Assembly: GCA_030531795.1 (NCBI GenBank)
Contig: JAUNMN010000011.1
Span: 1 to 39,625 of the forward strand
Direction: 5' to 3'
DNA: 39,625 nucleotides
DNA from: Neisseria sp.
Lineage (GTDB): Bacteria; Pseudomonadota; Gammaproteobacteria; Burkholderiales; Neisseriaceae
Made by a program: the position numbers and the translations under genes. Shown piece after piece: positions 16,100 to 26,015 of the stretch. Under the pieces are notes generated by a model, which made no database searches, was not told the origin of the DNA, and was given only the letters and a program-made list of their open reading frames with translations. The stretch's first letter is position 1; every line of letters begins with the position of its first letter.

Positions 16100-16741
16100 T
16101 CAAAACACAAAGCGCACCAGTTTCCAGCCGTGATAAGCAAACAGCTGCACACTTTCTTGCAGCACGAATTGCCATTTTTTCCAACCTTGCTGATACAAAC
16201 TGGTTGGCGTACCTGAAAAGTCGGCATTTAAACCCAAATCTTTCGCCATCGCCGCGGTGCGCGCCAAATGGTAAGGGTCGCTGACAATCACAATTTTTTT
16301 CCAACCTTGTTCACGCAAAATCGGCTGAATATTCAATAGGTTTTCATAAGTGTTGCGCGACGTGTTTTCCAACACAATATCGGCACGACGCACGCCCTGC
16401 TTCAATGCGAAACGCTTGCCGACATCGGCTTCGCTCATGAAACCTGCTTTGGGCGTGCCGCCCGTAAACGCCAAATATTCCACTTTATCCGCTTGATACA
16501 AGGCAATCGCGTGATTCAGGCGTTCGCGAAATACGGGCGATGGTCGCACGTCCCACGCCGCCGCGCCCAAAACCACCGCCACATCAGCATGATAATCGGC
16601 GGGCAAAGTGCGTTCAGCGTAATGCCAAACCTGCCACAGGCAATACAGCCAAAACAACACAATCAGCAACACGCTGATTTTGATTCCGCGCCACAAATAC
16701 GCCCACAGGCTTTGATGTCGCGCAAACGGTTTTCTCATCAT
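16100..16741 (-). CDS. DUF218 (YdcF/SanA-like) membrane-anchored protein
   Basis: 213-residue protein with one N-terminal membrane anchor (about 19-39, ISVLLIVLFWLYCLWQVW) and a periplasmic DUF218 domain. Signatures are VAVVLGAAAW, AFTGGTPK, SEADVGKRFALKQGV, ENTSRNTYENL and IVIVSDPYHLARTAAMAKDLGL. SanA and ElyC relatives act in envelope integrity or envelope polysaccharide supply; the exact function is not known for this branch. The frame begins at a TTG, but ATG codons at 16741 and 16738 are better candidates; I use the first. The ribosome-binding site is weak, so the start is uncertain by a few codons. Confidence 0.85.
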   Translation of the reverse strand: MMRKPFARHQSLWAYLWRGIKISVLLIVLFWLYCLWQVWHYAERTLPADYHADVAVVLGAAAWDVRPSPVFRERLNHAIALYQADKVEYLAFTGGTPKAGFMSEADVGKRFALKQGVRRADIVLENTSRNTYENLLNIQPILREQGWKKIVIVSDPYHLARTAAMAKDLGLNADFSGTPTSLYQQGWKKWQFVLQESVQLFAYHGWKLVRFVF

Positions 16742-16786
16742 CAATCTTGATTTCTTTGCCTACTCAATAGCTGAATATTCAATCAC

Positions 16787-17140
16787 TTAACGATTCAGCA
16801 AAGCGATAATATTGTCTAAAGGTCGTCCGATTGCCGCCGCGTTTGCTGTCTCCAAAATCGGACGTTCCAACAAAGCCGAATGCTCGGCAATCGCTTGCAA
16901 TAATTCGTCTTCACTTGCCGTCTGCAGACCCAAATCGCGATACAAATCGTCTTTCACCCGCATCATCAAACGCGGATTGTCCAGCTGCAATTTGCGGTAT
17001 AAAGCACGCACTTCGTCCAAGCTCAAAGGCTGTTGCAAATACAAAACCACTTCATGCGCCACGCCGTTTTCCTGCAAATACGCCAAAGCCTCACGCGATT
17101 TAGAACAACGCGGATTGTGGTATAACTTTGTTTCACTCAT
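16787..17140 (-). CDS. arsC: ArsC-family (glutaredoxin-dependent arsenate reductase-like) protein
   Basis: 117-residue thioredoxin-fold protein. The catalytic cysteine is C12 in YHNPRCSKSREAL, the hallmark of the ArsC/YffB/Spx superfamily. RPILETANAAAIGRPLDNI matches the C-terminal RPI...IGRP signature, and the length fits E. coli-type plasmid ArsC and YfgD. No arsB, arsR or acr3 neighbour is present, so arsenic resistance is only one possibility; YfgD-like housekeeping use is equally open. GGAA lies upstream of the ATG. An in-frame DUS encodes LQTA. Confidence 0.88.
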   Translation of the reverse strand: MSETKLYHNPRCSKSREALAYLQENGVAHEVVLYLQQPLSLDEVRALYRKLQLDNPRLMMRVKDDLYRDLGLQTASEDELLQAIAEHSALLERPILETANAAAIGRPLDNIIALLNR

Positions 17141-17252
17141 TTTTCATATTCCATGCCGATTGCAGACGGCATTGTAAACCAATGCCCCAACAAAAAACTG
17201 TTTTAGGTTAAAAAAATTTGCAGCCAAACCGCTAAATCCGCAGCAAAAGGAT

Positions 17253-17258
17253 TATAAT
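17253..17258 (+). promoter_or_regulatory. Consensus -10 box before the TlpA-like gene
   Basis: TATAAT about 65 bp upstream of the ATG; no convincing -35 at 16-18 bp. Confidence 0.35.
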
Positions 17259-17322
17259 TCTTTCGTTTTTCCGAACATTTTACAAAAATCCATCTTTTGA
17301 CATTTCTTTCAGAGAGCGCATC

Positions 17323-17811
17323 ATGATGAGCAAGTTTTTTTCGCGTTTTATCGTATTTTCTGCACTTTTAGCCAGCAGTTCGCTGACGTTTGCCAACGAT
17401 TTAAGCGTTTTTCCCAACGGCAAAACCGCCAGTCTAAACGAATGGAAAACGCCGATTCGCATCGTGAATATTTGGGCGACTTGGTGCAAACCGTGTCGCA
17501 AAGAAATGCCTGAAATGTCGGCTTGGTATCAAAAACAAAACAAAAAACAAGTGGAACTCATCGGCATCGCGATAGACCGCGAAGAAAACATCAGCAAGTT
17601 CCTCAAAGAATCGCCCGTGCGTTACCCGATTTGGCGTTACACAGGCAAAGACAGTCGCGCGTTTTTAAACGCTTTAGGCAACAAAATCGGGGCATATCCC
17701 TACACTTTAGTGGAAAAACGCGGCTGTTCGTTCAAACACACGATTACAGGCGAAGTGAACGGCAAGAAATTAGATGAAGCGGTGCAACTGGTTCAAAAAC
17801 AATGTAAATAA
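17323..17811 (+). CDS. Periplasmic TlpA/ResA-like thioredoxin
   Basis: 162-residue exported thiol-disulfide oxidoreductase. Residues 1-24 form a Sec signal peptide (hydrophobic core FIVFSALLASSSLTFA), with a likely cut after TFA. The redox motif is WCKPC (C55, C58) within NIWATWCKPCRKEMPEM, and the cis-proline loop is GAYPYTLV. TlpA/ResA proteins keep periplasmic cysteines reduced, often for cytochrome c maturation; the client here is unknown. Two extra cysteines near the C-terminus (in KRGCSFKH and QKQCK) are unusual for the family. ATG codons at 17323 and 17326 are both possible, with AGAGAG upstream. Confidence 0.88.
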   Translation: MMSKFFSRFIVFSALLASSSLTFANDLSVFPNGKTASLNEWKTPIRIVNIWATWCKPCRKEMPEMSAWYQKQNKKQVELIGIAIDREENISKFLKESPVRYPIWRYTGKDSRAFLNALGNKIGAYPYTLVEKRGCSFKHTITGEVNGKKLDEAVQLVQKQCK

Positions 17812-17921
17812 ATTTGTGCCGTCTGCAGTTTGCAAACGCGTGCGCAACACAAGTGCAGACGACAAAATCCTTCTTTCATCACGCTTTTTTTCAATATTCT
17901 CAAGGAAAATAAGGAAACATC

Positions 17922-19100
17922 ATGGCTTTTTTGAAATTGACTGAACAAAATGTGGCAAACAAAACGGTTTTGATTCGTGCCGACATGAATGTGCCGTTTA
18001 AAGACGGCAAAATCAGCGATGACACGCGCATTCGTGCGTCTTTGGCATCGATTCAATATTGCTTGGAACAAGGCGCGAGCGTGATTGTGATGACGCATTT
18101 GGGTCGCCCAACCGAAGGCGAATTTCAGCCTGAAAACGATATTGCACCTGTGGCGGCACATTTGGGTGCGTTGCTGGGCAAAGACGTTCGCGTGCTCAAC
18201 GATTGGCGTGAAAACAAACCTGCGTTGCAAGCAGGCGAAGTGGCGATGTTGCAAAACGTGCGCATCAACAAGGGCGAAAAGAAAAACGATGCTGAACTGG
18301 GCAAGGCATACGCCGCTTTGTGTGATGTGTTTGTGAACGATGCATTCGGCACGGCACACCGCGCTCAGGCCTCAACTGAAGCGGTTGCCGCCGCTGCACC
18401 TTTGTCTTGCGCTGGCATCTTGATGGCAGCCGAATTAGACGCGTTGGGCAAGGCATTGAAAGAACCCGCACGTCCTCTGGTGGCAATTGTGGCAGGCAGC
18501 AAAGTGTCGACCAAACTGACGATTTTGGAAAGTTTAGCCGACAAAGTTGACCAGTTAATCGTGGGCGGTGGCATCGCCAACACTTTCTTGCTTGCAGACG
18601 GCAACAACATCGGCAAATCGCTTGCCGAAGCAGATTTGGTGGACGAAGCCAAAAAAATCATGGCAAAACTGGCAGCCAAAGGCGGCAGCGTGCCTTTGCC
18701 TAGCGATGTGGTAACCGCCAAAGAGTTCGCAGAAGACGCCGCAGCCGAACACAAAACCGTGGCAGACGTTGCTGCAGACGACATGATTTTGGACATCGGA
18801 CAACATTCCGCGCAAGCACTCGCCACGATTTTGCAAAACGCAGGCACGATTGTGTGGAACGGCCCTGTTGGCGTGTTTGAGTTTGACGCATTCGCAGGCG
18901 GCACGGAAACGCTGGCGCGCGCGATTGCCGACAGTTCAGCATTTTCCATTGCTGGCGGCGGCGACACTTTAGCCGCCATCAGCAAATTCGGCATCAGCGA
19001 CCAAATCAGCTACATTTCCACTGGTGGCGGCGCGTTCTTGGAATTTTTGGAAGGCAAAGAATTGCCAGCGGTTGCCGCTCTGGAAAAATTCGCGCAATAA
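17922..19100 (+). CDS. pgk: Phosphoglycerate kinase
   Basis: Glycolytic enzyme that transfers phosphate between 1,3-bisphosphoglycerate and ADP. The 392-residue product has the N-terminal substrate motif [21 protein letters not shown] and a basic-patch segment. The C-terminal nucleotide domain has [26 protein letters not shown] and GGGDTLAAI, ending in [13 protein letters not shown]. The length is normal. AAGGAAA-type Shine-Dalgarno sequences precede the ATG. It is followed by its own terminator and then fba, so the two glycolytic genes are neighbours but separate units. An in-frame DUS (18593-18602) encodes LADG. Confidence 0.97.
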   Translation: MAFLKLTEQNVANKTVLIRADMNVPFKDGKISDDTRIRASLASIQYCLEQGASVIVMTHLGRPTEGEFQPENDIAPVAAHLGALLGKDVRVLNDWRENKPALQAGEVAMLQNVRINKGEKKNDAELGKAYAALCDVFVNDAFGTAHRAQASTEAVAAAAPLSCAGILMAAELDALGKALKEPARPLVAIVAGSKVSTKLTILESLADKVDQLIVGGGIANTFLLADGNNIGKSLAEADLVDEAKKIMAKLAAKGGSVPLPSDVVTAKEFAEDAAAEHKTVADVAADDMILDIGQHSAQALATILQNAGTIVWNGPVGVFEFDAFAGGTETLARAIADSSAFSIAGGGDTLAAISKFGISDQISYISTGGGAFLEFLEGKELPAVAALEKFAQ

Positions 19101-19150
19101 AATCTCATTTATAAAATGCGTTCAAACCGTTTGCATCAACAGCAAACATC

Positions 19151-19188
19151 ACACCGCTCGGCGATACGTTTGAGCGGTGTTTTTTTTT
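19151..19188 (+). terminator. Terminator of pgk
   Basis: ACACCGCTC and GAGCGGTGT pair around a 12-nt loop and are followed by eight T residues. Confidence 0.9.
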
Positions 19189-19292
19189 CGGTTTACCAAA
19201 GCGGTTTTGCACAAGTTCAACGCTGCAGACGGCATAAATTTCGCAAGCAAATCAAACCAAGCAAAATGACTGCAAATTTCCACGTCCAGCAC

Positions 19293-19321
19293 ATGACGCT
19301 TGCCCTATCCACTGCTATAAT
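19293..19321 (+). promoter_or_regulatory. Promoter of fba
   Basis: ATGACG (19293-19298), 17-bp spacer, TATAAT (19316-19321), 40 bp before the fba ATG. Confidence 0.6.
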
Positions 19322-19361
19322 GCAGGCGATTACACAACACTACAAAATAGGAGTTTTTCTC

Positions 19362-20426
19362 ATGGCACTCGTTTCTATGCGCCAACTTTTGGACCACGCC
19401 GCAGAAAACAGCTACGGCTTGCCTGCTTTCAATGTCAATAATCTGGAACAAATGCGTGCCATCATGGAAGCCGCCAACCAAGTCAATGCGCCCGTGATTG
19501 TGCAAGCGTCGGCTGGTGCGCGCAAATACGCAGGCGCGCCGTTTTTGCGTCATTTGATTTTGGCGGCGATTGAAGAATTTCCGCACATTCCAGTCGTGAT
19601 GCACCAAGACCACGGCGCATCGCCTGATGTGTGCCAACGCTCGATTCAGCTGGGTTTCAGCTCGGTGATGATGGACGGTTCTTTGTTGGAAGACGGCAAA
19701 ACGCCTTCAACTTATGAATACAATGTGGAAGCCACGCGCAAAGTCGTTGAATTCTCACACGCTTGTGGCGTGTCGGTGGAAGGCGAAATTGGCGTATTGG
19801 GCAATTTAGAAACGGGTGAAGCAGGCGAAGAAGACGGCGTGGGCGCAGTCGGCAAATTGTCGCACGACCAGATGCTTACCAGCGTGGAAGATGCAACCCG
19901 TTTTGTCAAAGACACAGGCGTAGACGCGTTGGCGATTGCGATTGGCACATCGCACGGCGCGTACAAATTCAGCCGTCCGCCCACAGGCGAAGTGTTGCGC
20001 ATCGACCGCATCAAAGAAATTCACGCTGCCTTGCCGAATACCCACATCGTGATGCACGGTTCTAGCTCTGTACCACAAGAATGGCTGAAAGTGATTAACG
20101 AACACGGCGGCGCGATTGGCGAAACCTATGGCGTGCCAGTGGAAGAAATCGTGGAAGGCATCAAACACGGCGTGCGCAAAGTCAATATCGACACCGATTT
20201 GCGTTTGGCATCAACAGGTGCAATCCGCAAATTCATGGCAGAAAATCCAGCCGAATTTGACCCACGCAAATACTTGGCAAAAACCGTGGAAGCGATGAAA
20301 CAAATTTGTATAGCCCGCTACTTGGCATTTGGCTGCGAAGGTCAAGCCAGCAAAATCAAACCGATTTCGCTGGATGTAATGGCAAACAAATACGCCAAAG
20401 GCGAATTAACGCAAATCGTGCGTTAA
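19362..20426 (+). CDS. fba: Class II fructose-bisphosphate aldolase
   Basis: Zinc-dependent aldolase that interconverts fructose 1,6-bisphosphate with dihydroxyacetone phosphate and glyceraldehyde 3-phosphate. The 354-residue protein begins [19 protein letters not shown], with GGAG upstream. Class II marks are the metal-site [37 protein letters not shown] and the C-terminal [13 protein letters not shown]. The frame extends 82 codons upstream through the pgk terminator and the fba promoter, which rules out that longer start. It ends in a DUS-pair terminator. Confidence 0.97.
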   Translation: MALVSMRQLLDHAAENSYGLPAFNVNNLEQMRAIMEAANQVNAPVIVQASAGARKYAGAPFLRHLILAAIEEFPHIPVVMHQDHGASPDVCQRSIQLGFSSVMMDGSLLEDGKTPSTYEYNVEATRKVVEFSHACGVSVEGEIGVLGNLETGEAGEEDGVGAVGKLSHDQMLTSVEDATRFVKDTGVDALAIAIGTSHGAYKFSRPPTGEVLRIDRIKEIHAALPNTHIVMHGSSSVPQEWLKVINEHGGAIGETYGVPVEEIVEGIKHGVRKVNIDTDLRLASTGAIRKFMAENPAEFDPRKYLAKTVEAMKQICIARYLAFGCEGQASKIKPISLDVMANKYAKGELTQIVR

Positions 20427-20453
20427 GGGTTTGAAAGCGATTGAGTAAAAAAG

Positions 20454-20489
20454 ATGCCGTCTGCAAAAAATACAATCTGCAGACGGCAT
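20454..20489 (+). terminator. DUS-pair terminator of fba
   Basis: Two exact DUSs in inverted orientation give 12-bp arms (ATGCCGTCTGCA and its complement) around a 12-nt loop, followed by TTTG. Confidence 0.75.
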
Positions 20490-20547
20490 TTTGTTGGATA
20501 CGCAAACACATCATTTACCTTACGCTGGTCAAAATGATTGCACAAAC

Positions 20548-20581
20548 AAAAACCGTTTGAGCCAACACTCAAACGGTTTTT
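20548..20581. terminator. Bidirectional terminator between fba and the purine permease
   Basis: A 14-bp stem (AAAAACCGTTTGAG with its complement) and a CCAACA loop, with A and T runs on either side. It ends the permease gene on minus and backs up the fba terminator on plus. Confidence 0.85.
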
Positions 20582-20593
20582 TAATTTCAGAAC

Positions 20594-21907
20594 TTACGCA
20601 CCCAAATACCAGAATTTCGCTGCCCACAACACGGCGATAATCCACACCATCACAGGCACTTCTTTGGCTCGTCCGCACAACAACTTCAACACGGCGTAGC
20701 TGATGAAACCCATGGCGATGCCGTCTGCGATTGAGTAAGAAAACGGCATGAACACGATGGTTAAGAACGCAGGCGCGGCTTCGGTTAAGTCGTCCCAGTC
20801 AATTTCCACCGCGCTTTTCATCATATGCACGCCAACAAATAATAAAGCTGGTGCAGTGGCAAACGCTGGCACGCTTTTTGCCAGAGGCGAAAACCACAAG
20901 GCTGCCAACATCAAAATGCCCACCACTACGGCGGTTAAACCTGTTCTGCCGCCTGCAGCCACGCCCGAGGCGCTTTCCACATAAGGCGTGGTAGACGATG
21001 TGCCCAAAGCTGCGCCCGCCACAATCGCGGTTGAGTCGGCGAACAAGGCTTTTTTCAAGCGTGGCAATTTACCGTCCACCAACAAACCTGCGCGGTGCGA
21101 CACGCCAACCAGCGTGCCTGTGCTGTCAAACAAATCCACCAAGAAAAACACGAAAATCACGCTAATCATGCTGGCGGTGAACAAACCGTTGAAATCCATT
21201 TGCAAGAAAGTTGGTGCAACGCTTGGCACAGCCGACACAATGCCTTCAAACTGGGTCAAGCCCAAAGCTGCAGCGATGGCGGTAATCGCCAAAATGCTGA
21301 TGATGATTGCGCCGCGTACACGGAAATGGTCTAACACCACAATCAAAGCAAAACCCAACATTGCCAGTAAAACCGCAGGTTCGCGTACATCACCCATGCC
21401 GACCATAGTCGCTTCTTTTGCCACAATCACGCCTGCACCTTTGAGTGCAATCAGTGCCAAAAACAAGCCGATGCCCGATGCAATCGCCATTTTCAAGCTC
21501 ATTGGCAAGGCGTTCACCACCAACTCGCGCACTTTGAAAAAGCTGAACAAAATGAAGATGATGCCCGACATGAACACCGCACCTAAAGCCACTTGCCAAG
21601 GCACGCCCATGCCTTTCACCACGGCAAACGTGAAATAGGCGTTCAAACCCATACCTGGGGCAAGCGCAATCGGGTAATTCGCCAACAAGCCCATAATCAA
21701 ACAGCCGATTGCCGCGGAAATACAGGTCGCCACAAACACCGCGCCAAAATCCATGCCCGTAATCGACAAAATCGACGGGTTCACAATCACGATGTAACAC
21801 ATGCTGAGAAAAGTCGTTACCCCAGCCAAAATTTCGGTACGCACATTCGTACCATGCTCGCGCAGTTTGAACAAACGTTCCAACACGCTTTGAGATTGAG
21901 TTGCCAT
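20594..21907 (-). CDS. Purine (adenine/guanine/hypoxanthine) permease, AzgA-like NCS2 family
   Basis: 437-residue membrane transporter with about 13 hydrophobic segments. The signatures ALAPGMGLNAYFTFAVV, FFLVDLFDSTGTLVGV and GTSSTTPYVESASGVAAGGRTGLTAVVV place it in the AzgA/GhxP/PbuG branch of the NCS2 nucleobase:cation symporters, which take up adenine, guanine or hypoxanthine rather than uracil or xanthine. The precise substrate is an inference. The ATG lacks a Shine-Dalgarno sequence. A minus-strand TATAAT (21945-21950) lies 37 bp upstream. An in-frame near-DUS encodes IADGI. Confidence 0.9.
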   Translation of the reverse strand: MATQSQSVLERLFKLREHGTNVRTEILAGVTTFLSMCYIVIVNPSILSITGMDFGAVFVATCISAAIGCLIMGLLANYPIALAPGMGLNAYFTFAVVKGMGVPWQVALGAVFMSGIIFILFSFFKVRELVVNALPMSLKMAIASGIGLFLALIALKGAGVIVAKEATMVGMGDVREPAVLLAMLGFALIVVLDHFRVRGAIIISILAITAIAAALGLTQFEGIVSAVPSVAPTFLQMDFNGLFTASMISVIFVFFLVDLFDSTGTLVGVSHRAGLLVDGKLPRLKKALFADSTAIVAGAALGTSSTTPYVESASGVAAGGRTGLTAVVVGILMLAALWFSPLAKSVPAFATAPALLFVGVHMMKSAVEIDWDDLTEAAPAFLTIVFMPFSYSIADGIAMGFISYAVLKLLCGRAKEVPVMVWIIAVLWAAKFWYLGA

Positions 21908-21983
21908 AATAATTACAAAAATTCACAAAAAATAAAGGAGCGGTATTATATATCTTTAGCCGTTTTTTGACAGAAATTTTCAA

Positions 21984-22054
21984 AAAAGATGCCGTCTGCA
22001 GTTAAAGTGAACTTCGCTAAAAGAGAGTTCACTGTACTGCAGACGGCATCTTTT
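21984..22054 (-). terminator. Long nested DUS hairpin ending miaB
   Basis: A 19-bp perfect outer stem (21984-22002 with 22036-22054) carries an exact DUS in each arm. An inner 8-bp stem, AGTGAACT/AGTTCACT (22006-22013 with 22026-22033), sits inside. The minus strand continues into a T run. The architecture matches the elements at 10073 and 11776, but the core sequence differs. Confidence 0.75.
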
Positions 22055-22067
22055 GGCGTTCAATCGC

Positions 22068-23390
22068 TTATGCCACTAACTCGCCACGCAAGCTGAAGGT
22101 AAACGTTTCAGTGATTTCCAGCTCGACCATTTGGTTAATCAAATCTGGCGTGCCATAGAAGTTCACCACGCGATTGTTGGCGGTGCGCGCTTGCAACTGG
22201 TCGGGGTCTTTTTTCGACACGCCTTCCACCAAGCAACGCTGAATCGTACCCAACATGGTTTGATTGATGCGCGCGGTTTCCGCTTCAATCACTTCGTTCA
22301 ACGCTTCCAAACGACGCACTTTTTCTTCGTGTGGCGTTTCGTCTGGCAAGTTGGCTGCTGGCGTACCTGGACGCGGGCTATAAATAAAGACAAAACTCAA
22401 GTCAAAAGCAATGTCTTTCACCAACTTCAAAGTTTGTTCAAATTCACGTTCGGTTTCACCTGGGAAGCCGACAATAAAATCAGAACTCAAACACAAATCG
22501 GGACGAATCGCACGCAATTTGCGAATGATGGATTTGTATTCCAACGCTGTGTAGCCGCGTTTCATCGCACTCAACACTCGGTCTGAACCACTTTGAATCG
22601 GCAAATGCAAATGCGACACCAATTTCGGCAAATCGCGATAACATTCAATAATTGCATCAGAAAATTCACGCGGATGGCTGGTCGTAAAACGCATACGTTC
22701 AATACCAGGGATTTCATGCACAATGCGTAATAAAGTCGCAAAATCGCAAATTTCACCATCGTCCATCGCGCCGCGATAAGCGTTCACATTCTGCCCCAAG
22801 AGATTGATTTCTTTAACACCTTGTTGTGCCAAGTTGGCAATTTCGGTCAAAACATCATTCAAAGGACGCGAAAACTCTTCGCCACGCGTATACGGTACTA
22901 CACAGAAGCTGCAATATTTAGAACAGCCTTCCATAATCGACACAAACGCCGAACCTCCTTCCACTCGTGCAGGCGGCAAGTGGTCAAATTTTTCAATTTC
23001 AGGAAAAGAAATGTCCACTTGCGATAAGCCTGTGGTTTCTTTGTCCATAATCATTTTGGGCAAGCGATGCAAAGTTTGCGGGCCAAACACCACATCCACA
23101 TAAGGCGCACGCTTCACAATGGTTTCGCCCTCTTGCGAAGCCACGCAGCCGCCCACACCAATAATCAAATTCGGATTTTTTTCTTTCAAACCTTTGACGC
23201 GTCCCAAGTCAGAAAACACTTTTTCTTGTGCCTTTTCTCGCACCGAACAGGTGTTAAACAAAATAATATCAGCTTGTTCTGGCTCGGAAACTTGTTCTAA
23301 ATCATCGCCTTCGGCTAAAACCGACAACATTTTTTCGCTGTCGTATTCGTTCATTTGACAACCGAAGGTACGAATAAATACTTTTTTCAT
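22068..23390 (-). CDS. miaB: tRNA-2-methylthio-N6-dimethylallyladenosine synthase MiaB
   Basis: Radical-SAM methylthiotransferase that converts i6A37 to ms2i6A37 in tRNAs reading UNN codons. In the 440-residue product the N-terminal UPF0004 domain has C11, C48 and C82 for the auxiliary iron-sulfur cluster. The radical-SAM motif CSKYCSFC (C156, C160, C163) lies in [22 protein letters not shown]-terminal TRAM domain begins at about 375. The conserved [23 protein letters not shown] block is intact. The promoter region contains a perfect 9-bp dyad. Confidence 0.97.
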   Translation of the reverse strand: MKKVFIRTFGCQMNEYDSEKMLSVLAEGDDLEQVSEPEQADIILFNTCSVREKAQEKVFSDLGRVKGLKEKNPNLIIGVGGCVASQEGETIVKRAPYVDVVFGPQTLHRLPKMIMDKETTGLSQVDISFPEIEKFDHLPPARVEGGSAFVSIMEGCSKYCSFCVVPYTRGEEFSRPLNDVLTEIANLAQQGVKEINLLGQNVNAYRGAMDDGEICDFATLLRIVHEIPGIERMRFTTSHPREFSDAIIECYRDLPKLVSHLHLPIQSGSDRVLSAMKRGYTALEYKSIIRKLRAIRPDLCLSSDFIVGFPGETEREFEQTLKLVKDIAFDLSFVFIYSPRPGTPAANLPDETPHEEKVRRLEALNEVIEAETARINQTMLGTIQRCLVEGVSKKDPDQLQARTANNRVVNFYGTPDLINQMVELEITETFTFSLRGELVA

Positions 23391-23432
23391 GGTTTGGATA
23401 CTTTCTTCAGGTTCCCGTAATTGCGGGGCTGA

Positions 23433-23462
23433 TTATTATTAAAACAAAGCAATTGATGGCAA
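23433..23462 (-). promoter_or_regulatory. Putative miaB promoter
   Basis: Minus-strand TTGCCA (23457-23462), 18-bp spacer, TAATAA (23433-23438), about 45 bp upstream of the miaB start. Confidence 0.45.
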
Positions 23463-23475
23463 ACTTCATCAATTG
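23450..23475. promoter_or_regulatory. Perfect 9-bp inverted repeat over the miaB -35 region
   Basis: CAATTGATG (23450-23458) and CATCAATTG (23467-23475) are exact inverted copies separated by 8 bp. The dyad covers the predicted -35 box. There is no T run, so it looks more like an operator than a terminator; the regulator is unknown. Confidence 0.45.
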
Positions 23476-23503
23476 AGTAGAAAATCATTTATCAAAAAGA
23501 CTG

Positions 23504-23523
23504 ATGCCGTCTGCAGACGGCAT
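23504..23523. repeat. Palindromic DUS after the ribosomal cluster
   Basis: A 20-bp perfect palindrome of two DUSs overlapping by TGCA, immediately beyond the rplQ terminator. Confidence 0.85.
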
Positions 23524-23528
23524 AAGAA

Positions 23529-23550
23529 AAACCGACCCGAAGGTCGGTTT
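23529..23550 (-). terminator. Terminator of the alpha operon
   Basis: On the minus strand AAACCGACC-TTCG-GGTCGGTTT followed by TTCTT: a 9-bp stem with a stable UUCG tetraloop, 11 bp after the rplQ stop. Confidence 0.85.
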
Positions 23551-23561
23551 CAGATACTGCA

Positions 23562-23930
23562 TTATTCCGCAGCGGCTTTGTCTACCAACTCAACTAAAGC
23601 CAAAGGCGCGTTGTCGCCTTTACGGAAACCGTATTTCAAAATACGAACATAACCACCATTGCGTGCTGCAAAACGTGGGCCCAAATCGCCAAACAATTTA
23701 ACCACAACATCGCGGTCGCGAGTGCGATTAAATGCCAAACGACGATTAGCCAACGAAGGTTTTTTACCCAATGTAATCAAGGGCTCAACCACACGACGCA
23801 ATTCTTTTGCTTTTGGCAAAGTAGTAACGATGGTTTCATGGGTCAACAAAGAGTTGGCCATGTTACGCAACATCGCAGCACGATGGCTACTAGTGCGATT
23901 TAATTTGCGATTACCATTACGATGACGCAT
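23562..23930 (-). CDS. rplQ: 50S ribosomal protein L17
   Basis: 122-residue large-subunit protein near the exit tunnel, last gene of the alpha operon. The N-terminus [20 protein letters not shown] and the block [29 protein letters not shown] are diagnostic. It starts 23 bp after rpoA and ends at a UUCG-loop terminator, so it closes the whole supercluster. Confidence 0.97.
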   Translation of the reverse strand: MRHRNGNRKLNRTSSHRAAMLRNMANSLLTHETIVTTLPKAKELRRVVEPLITLGKKPSLANRRLAFNRTRDRDVVVKLFGDLGPRFAARNGGYVRILKYGFRKGDNAPLALVELVDKAAAE

Positions 23931-23953
23931 GTCATTATCCTTTTATTCAAACT

Positions 23954-24937
23954 TTAAGGCTTTTCCAAACCGGCAGGCGGCCAAGCTTCGAGTTTTGATC
24001 CCAACGTCAAACCTTTTGAAGCCAACACTTCTTTGATTTCATTCAAAGATTTGCGACCCAAATTAGGCGTTTTCAACAATTCTGTTTCAGTACGTTGAAT
24101 CAAATCACCAATATAGTAAATATCTTCAGCTTTCAGGCAGTTAGCCGAACGTACAGTCAATTCCAAATCATCAACAGGACGCAACAAAATCGGGTCAATA
24201 GGTGGCGCTTTTTCTTCTACCACTTCTACTGGAGTTCCCTCTAAGTTAGCGAAAATTGACATTTGGTCAATCAAAATACGCGCCGCACGACGAACAGCTT
24301 CCTCTGGATCCAAAGAACCATCGGTTTCAATATCCAAAACCAAACGGTCCAAATCGGTACGCTGTTCTACGCGAGCAGGCTCAACTTCAAAACTAACACG
24401 ACTGATGGGCGAAAAGCTCGCATCCAATTGAATGGCACCAATACGGTTTTCATCACGCACTGAACGGCGACCTGAAACCGTTTGATAACCACGGCCTTCT
24501 TCAACTTTGATTTCCATCTCGATGCTACCATTATTGGCCAAATGGCAAATCACATGATTCGGATTAACCACTTCAACATCGTGTGGCAATTCAATATCGC
24601 CAGCCAATACCGCACCTGCACCTGACTTTTTCAAAGTCAAACGTGCTTCGCTGCGACCGTGTAATTTAAATACCACACCTTTGATGTTCAACAAAATGTC
24701 TACAACATCTTCTTGAACACCGTCCAGTGTTGAGTATTCATGCAATACACCTGAAATCGCAACTTCAGTAGGTGCATAACCATTCATGGATGACAGTAAG
24801 ATACGGCGCAAAGCATTACCTAAGGTATGACCGAAACCACGTTCAAAAGGTTGCATAGACACTTTGGCACGATTGCCAGACAAAGTATCTACATCAATTT
24901 GACGAGGTTTTAAAAATTCGGAAGTGCTGTTTTGCAT
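23954..24937 (-). CDS. rpoA: RNA polymerase alpha subunit
   Basis: 327-residue assembly platform of RNA polymerase. The N-terminal domain (about 1-235) has [24 protein letters not shown] and dimerises. The C-terminal domain has [21 protein letters not shown] and [14 protein letters not shown], and binds UP elements and activators through its conserved Arg. The acidic linker is visible between them. The alpha operon position after rpsD is standard. Confidence 0.98.
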   Translation of the reverse strand: MQNSTSEFLKPRQIDVDTLSGNRAKVSMQPFERGFGHTLGNALRRILLSSMNGYAPTEVAISGVLHEYSTLDGVQEDVVDILLNIKGVVFKLHGRSEARLTLKKSGAGAVLAGDIELPHDVEVVNPNHVICHLANNGSIEMEIKVEEGRGYQTVSGRRSVRDENRIGAIQLDASFSPISRVSFEVEPARVEQRTDLDRLVLDIETDGSLDPEEAVRRAARILIDQMSIFANLEGTPVEVVEEKAPPIDPILLRPVDDLELTVRSANCLKAEDIYYIGDLIQRTETELLKTPNLGRKSLNEIKEVLASKGLTLGSKLEAWPPAGLEKP

Positions 24938-24963
24938 TTAACTGTCCCTCATTGAGCTAGTAA

Positions 24964-25584
24964 TTATTTAGAGTAGAACTCAACCACCAGCTGTTCATTA
25001 ATATCGCCAGACAACTCTGCGCGATCAGGCATATTCTTAAATACACCTTCCAATTTGCCTGCATCCACAGAAACCCAGCTTGGGATACCGATTTGGGTTG
25101 CCAAACCTAAAGCTTCTTGAATACGAACTTGTTTTTTGGCTTTTTCACGAATGGCAACAACATCACCTGCTTTCACTTGGAAAGAAGGAATGTTTACTAC
25201 TTGACCATTAACCGTAATTGCCTTGTGTGATACCAACTGACGTGCTTCTGCACGAGTTGAGCCAAAGCCCATACGGTATACCACGTTATCCAAGCGAGAT
25301 TCCAACAATTGCAGCAACAACTCACCAGTTGAACCTTTGCGGCGAGCAGCTTCAGCAAAATAACGACGGAATTGACGCTCTAATACGCCGTAAATACGAC
25401 GAATTTTTTGTTTTTCACGTAACTGCAAACCATAGTCAGACAAACGTGGTTTTTTCGCACCATGCTGACCAGGAGCAGAATCCATTTTACATTTAGATTC
25501 CAAAGAGCGACGTGCACTCTTCAAGAACAAATCAGTGCCTTCACGGCGAGCTAATTTACATTTAGGGCCGATATAACGTGCCAT
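24964..25584 (-). CDS. rpsD: 30S ribosomal protein S4
   Basis: 206-residue primary 16S rRNA-binding protein. It has the N-terminal [21 protein letters not shown] and an S4 RNA-binding fold at [31 protein letters not shown]. In E. coli, S4 represses the alpha operon through a pseudoknot at the rpsM start. I could not recognise that structure here. It lies 26 bp upstream of rpoA. Confidence 0.98.
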   Translation of the reverse strand: MARYIGPKCKLARREGTDLFLKSARRSLESKCKMDSAPGQHGAKKPRLSDYGLQLREKQKIRRIYGVLERQFRRYFAEAARRKGSTGELLLQLLESRLDNVVYRMGFGSTRAEARQLVSHKAITVNGQVVNIPSFQVKAGDVVAIREKAKKQVRIQEALGLATQIGIPSWVSVDAGKLEGVFKNMPDRAELSGDINEQLVVEFYSK

Positions 25585-25601
25585 GTCTCAATCACTCCAA
25601 A

Positions 25602-25997
25602 TTAAATACGACGTTTTTTAGGCGGACGGCAACCATTGTGAGGCAATGGGGTAACGTCAGTAATGCTGGTAATTTTAAAACCAAGAGCGTTGAGCGCACG
25701 CACAGAAGATTCGCGACCTGGACCTGGACCTTTAATGCGAACTTCTAAGTTTTTAACGCCATACTCTTGGGCAACTTTACCAGCTGCTTCTGCTGCAACT
25801 TGAGCAGCAAATGGTGTACTTTTACGAGAACCTTTAAAACCAGCGCCGCCAGAGGTAGCCCAAGACAATGCATTGCCTTGACGGTCGGTGATAGTAATGA
25901 TGGTATTGTTAAAAGATGCATGAACATGCACGATACCTTCACTTACGGTTTTGCGTACTTTTTTACGTACACGCGAGGCTGTGTTTGCTTTAGCCAT
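25602..25997 (-). CDS. rpsK: 30S ribosomal protein S11
   Basis: 131-residue platform protein of the small subunit. [38 protein letters not shown] and the ending [10 protein letters not shown] are the family's landmarks. I use the ATG at 25997 ([13 protein letters not shown]); the preceding in-frame codon is TTG. Confidence 0.97.
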
Positions 25998-26015
25998 CAA
26001 TTTAATCCTTTAAAA

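Noticed and set aside
17817-17864. DUS pair after the TlpA-like gene as a terminator
   Set aside because: The arms mismatch (GACGACA against GACGGCA), the spacer is long and no T run follows, so I do not call it.
19116-19361. 82-codon N-terminal extension of fructose-bisphosphate aldolase
   Set aside because: It would be read from the pgk terminator and the fba promoter; the known N-terminus begins at 19362.
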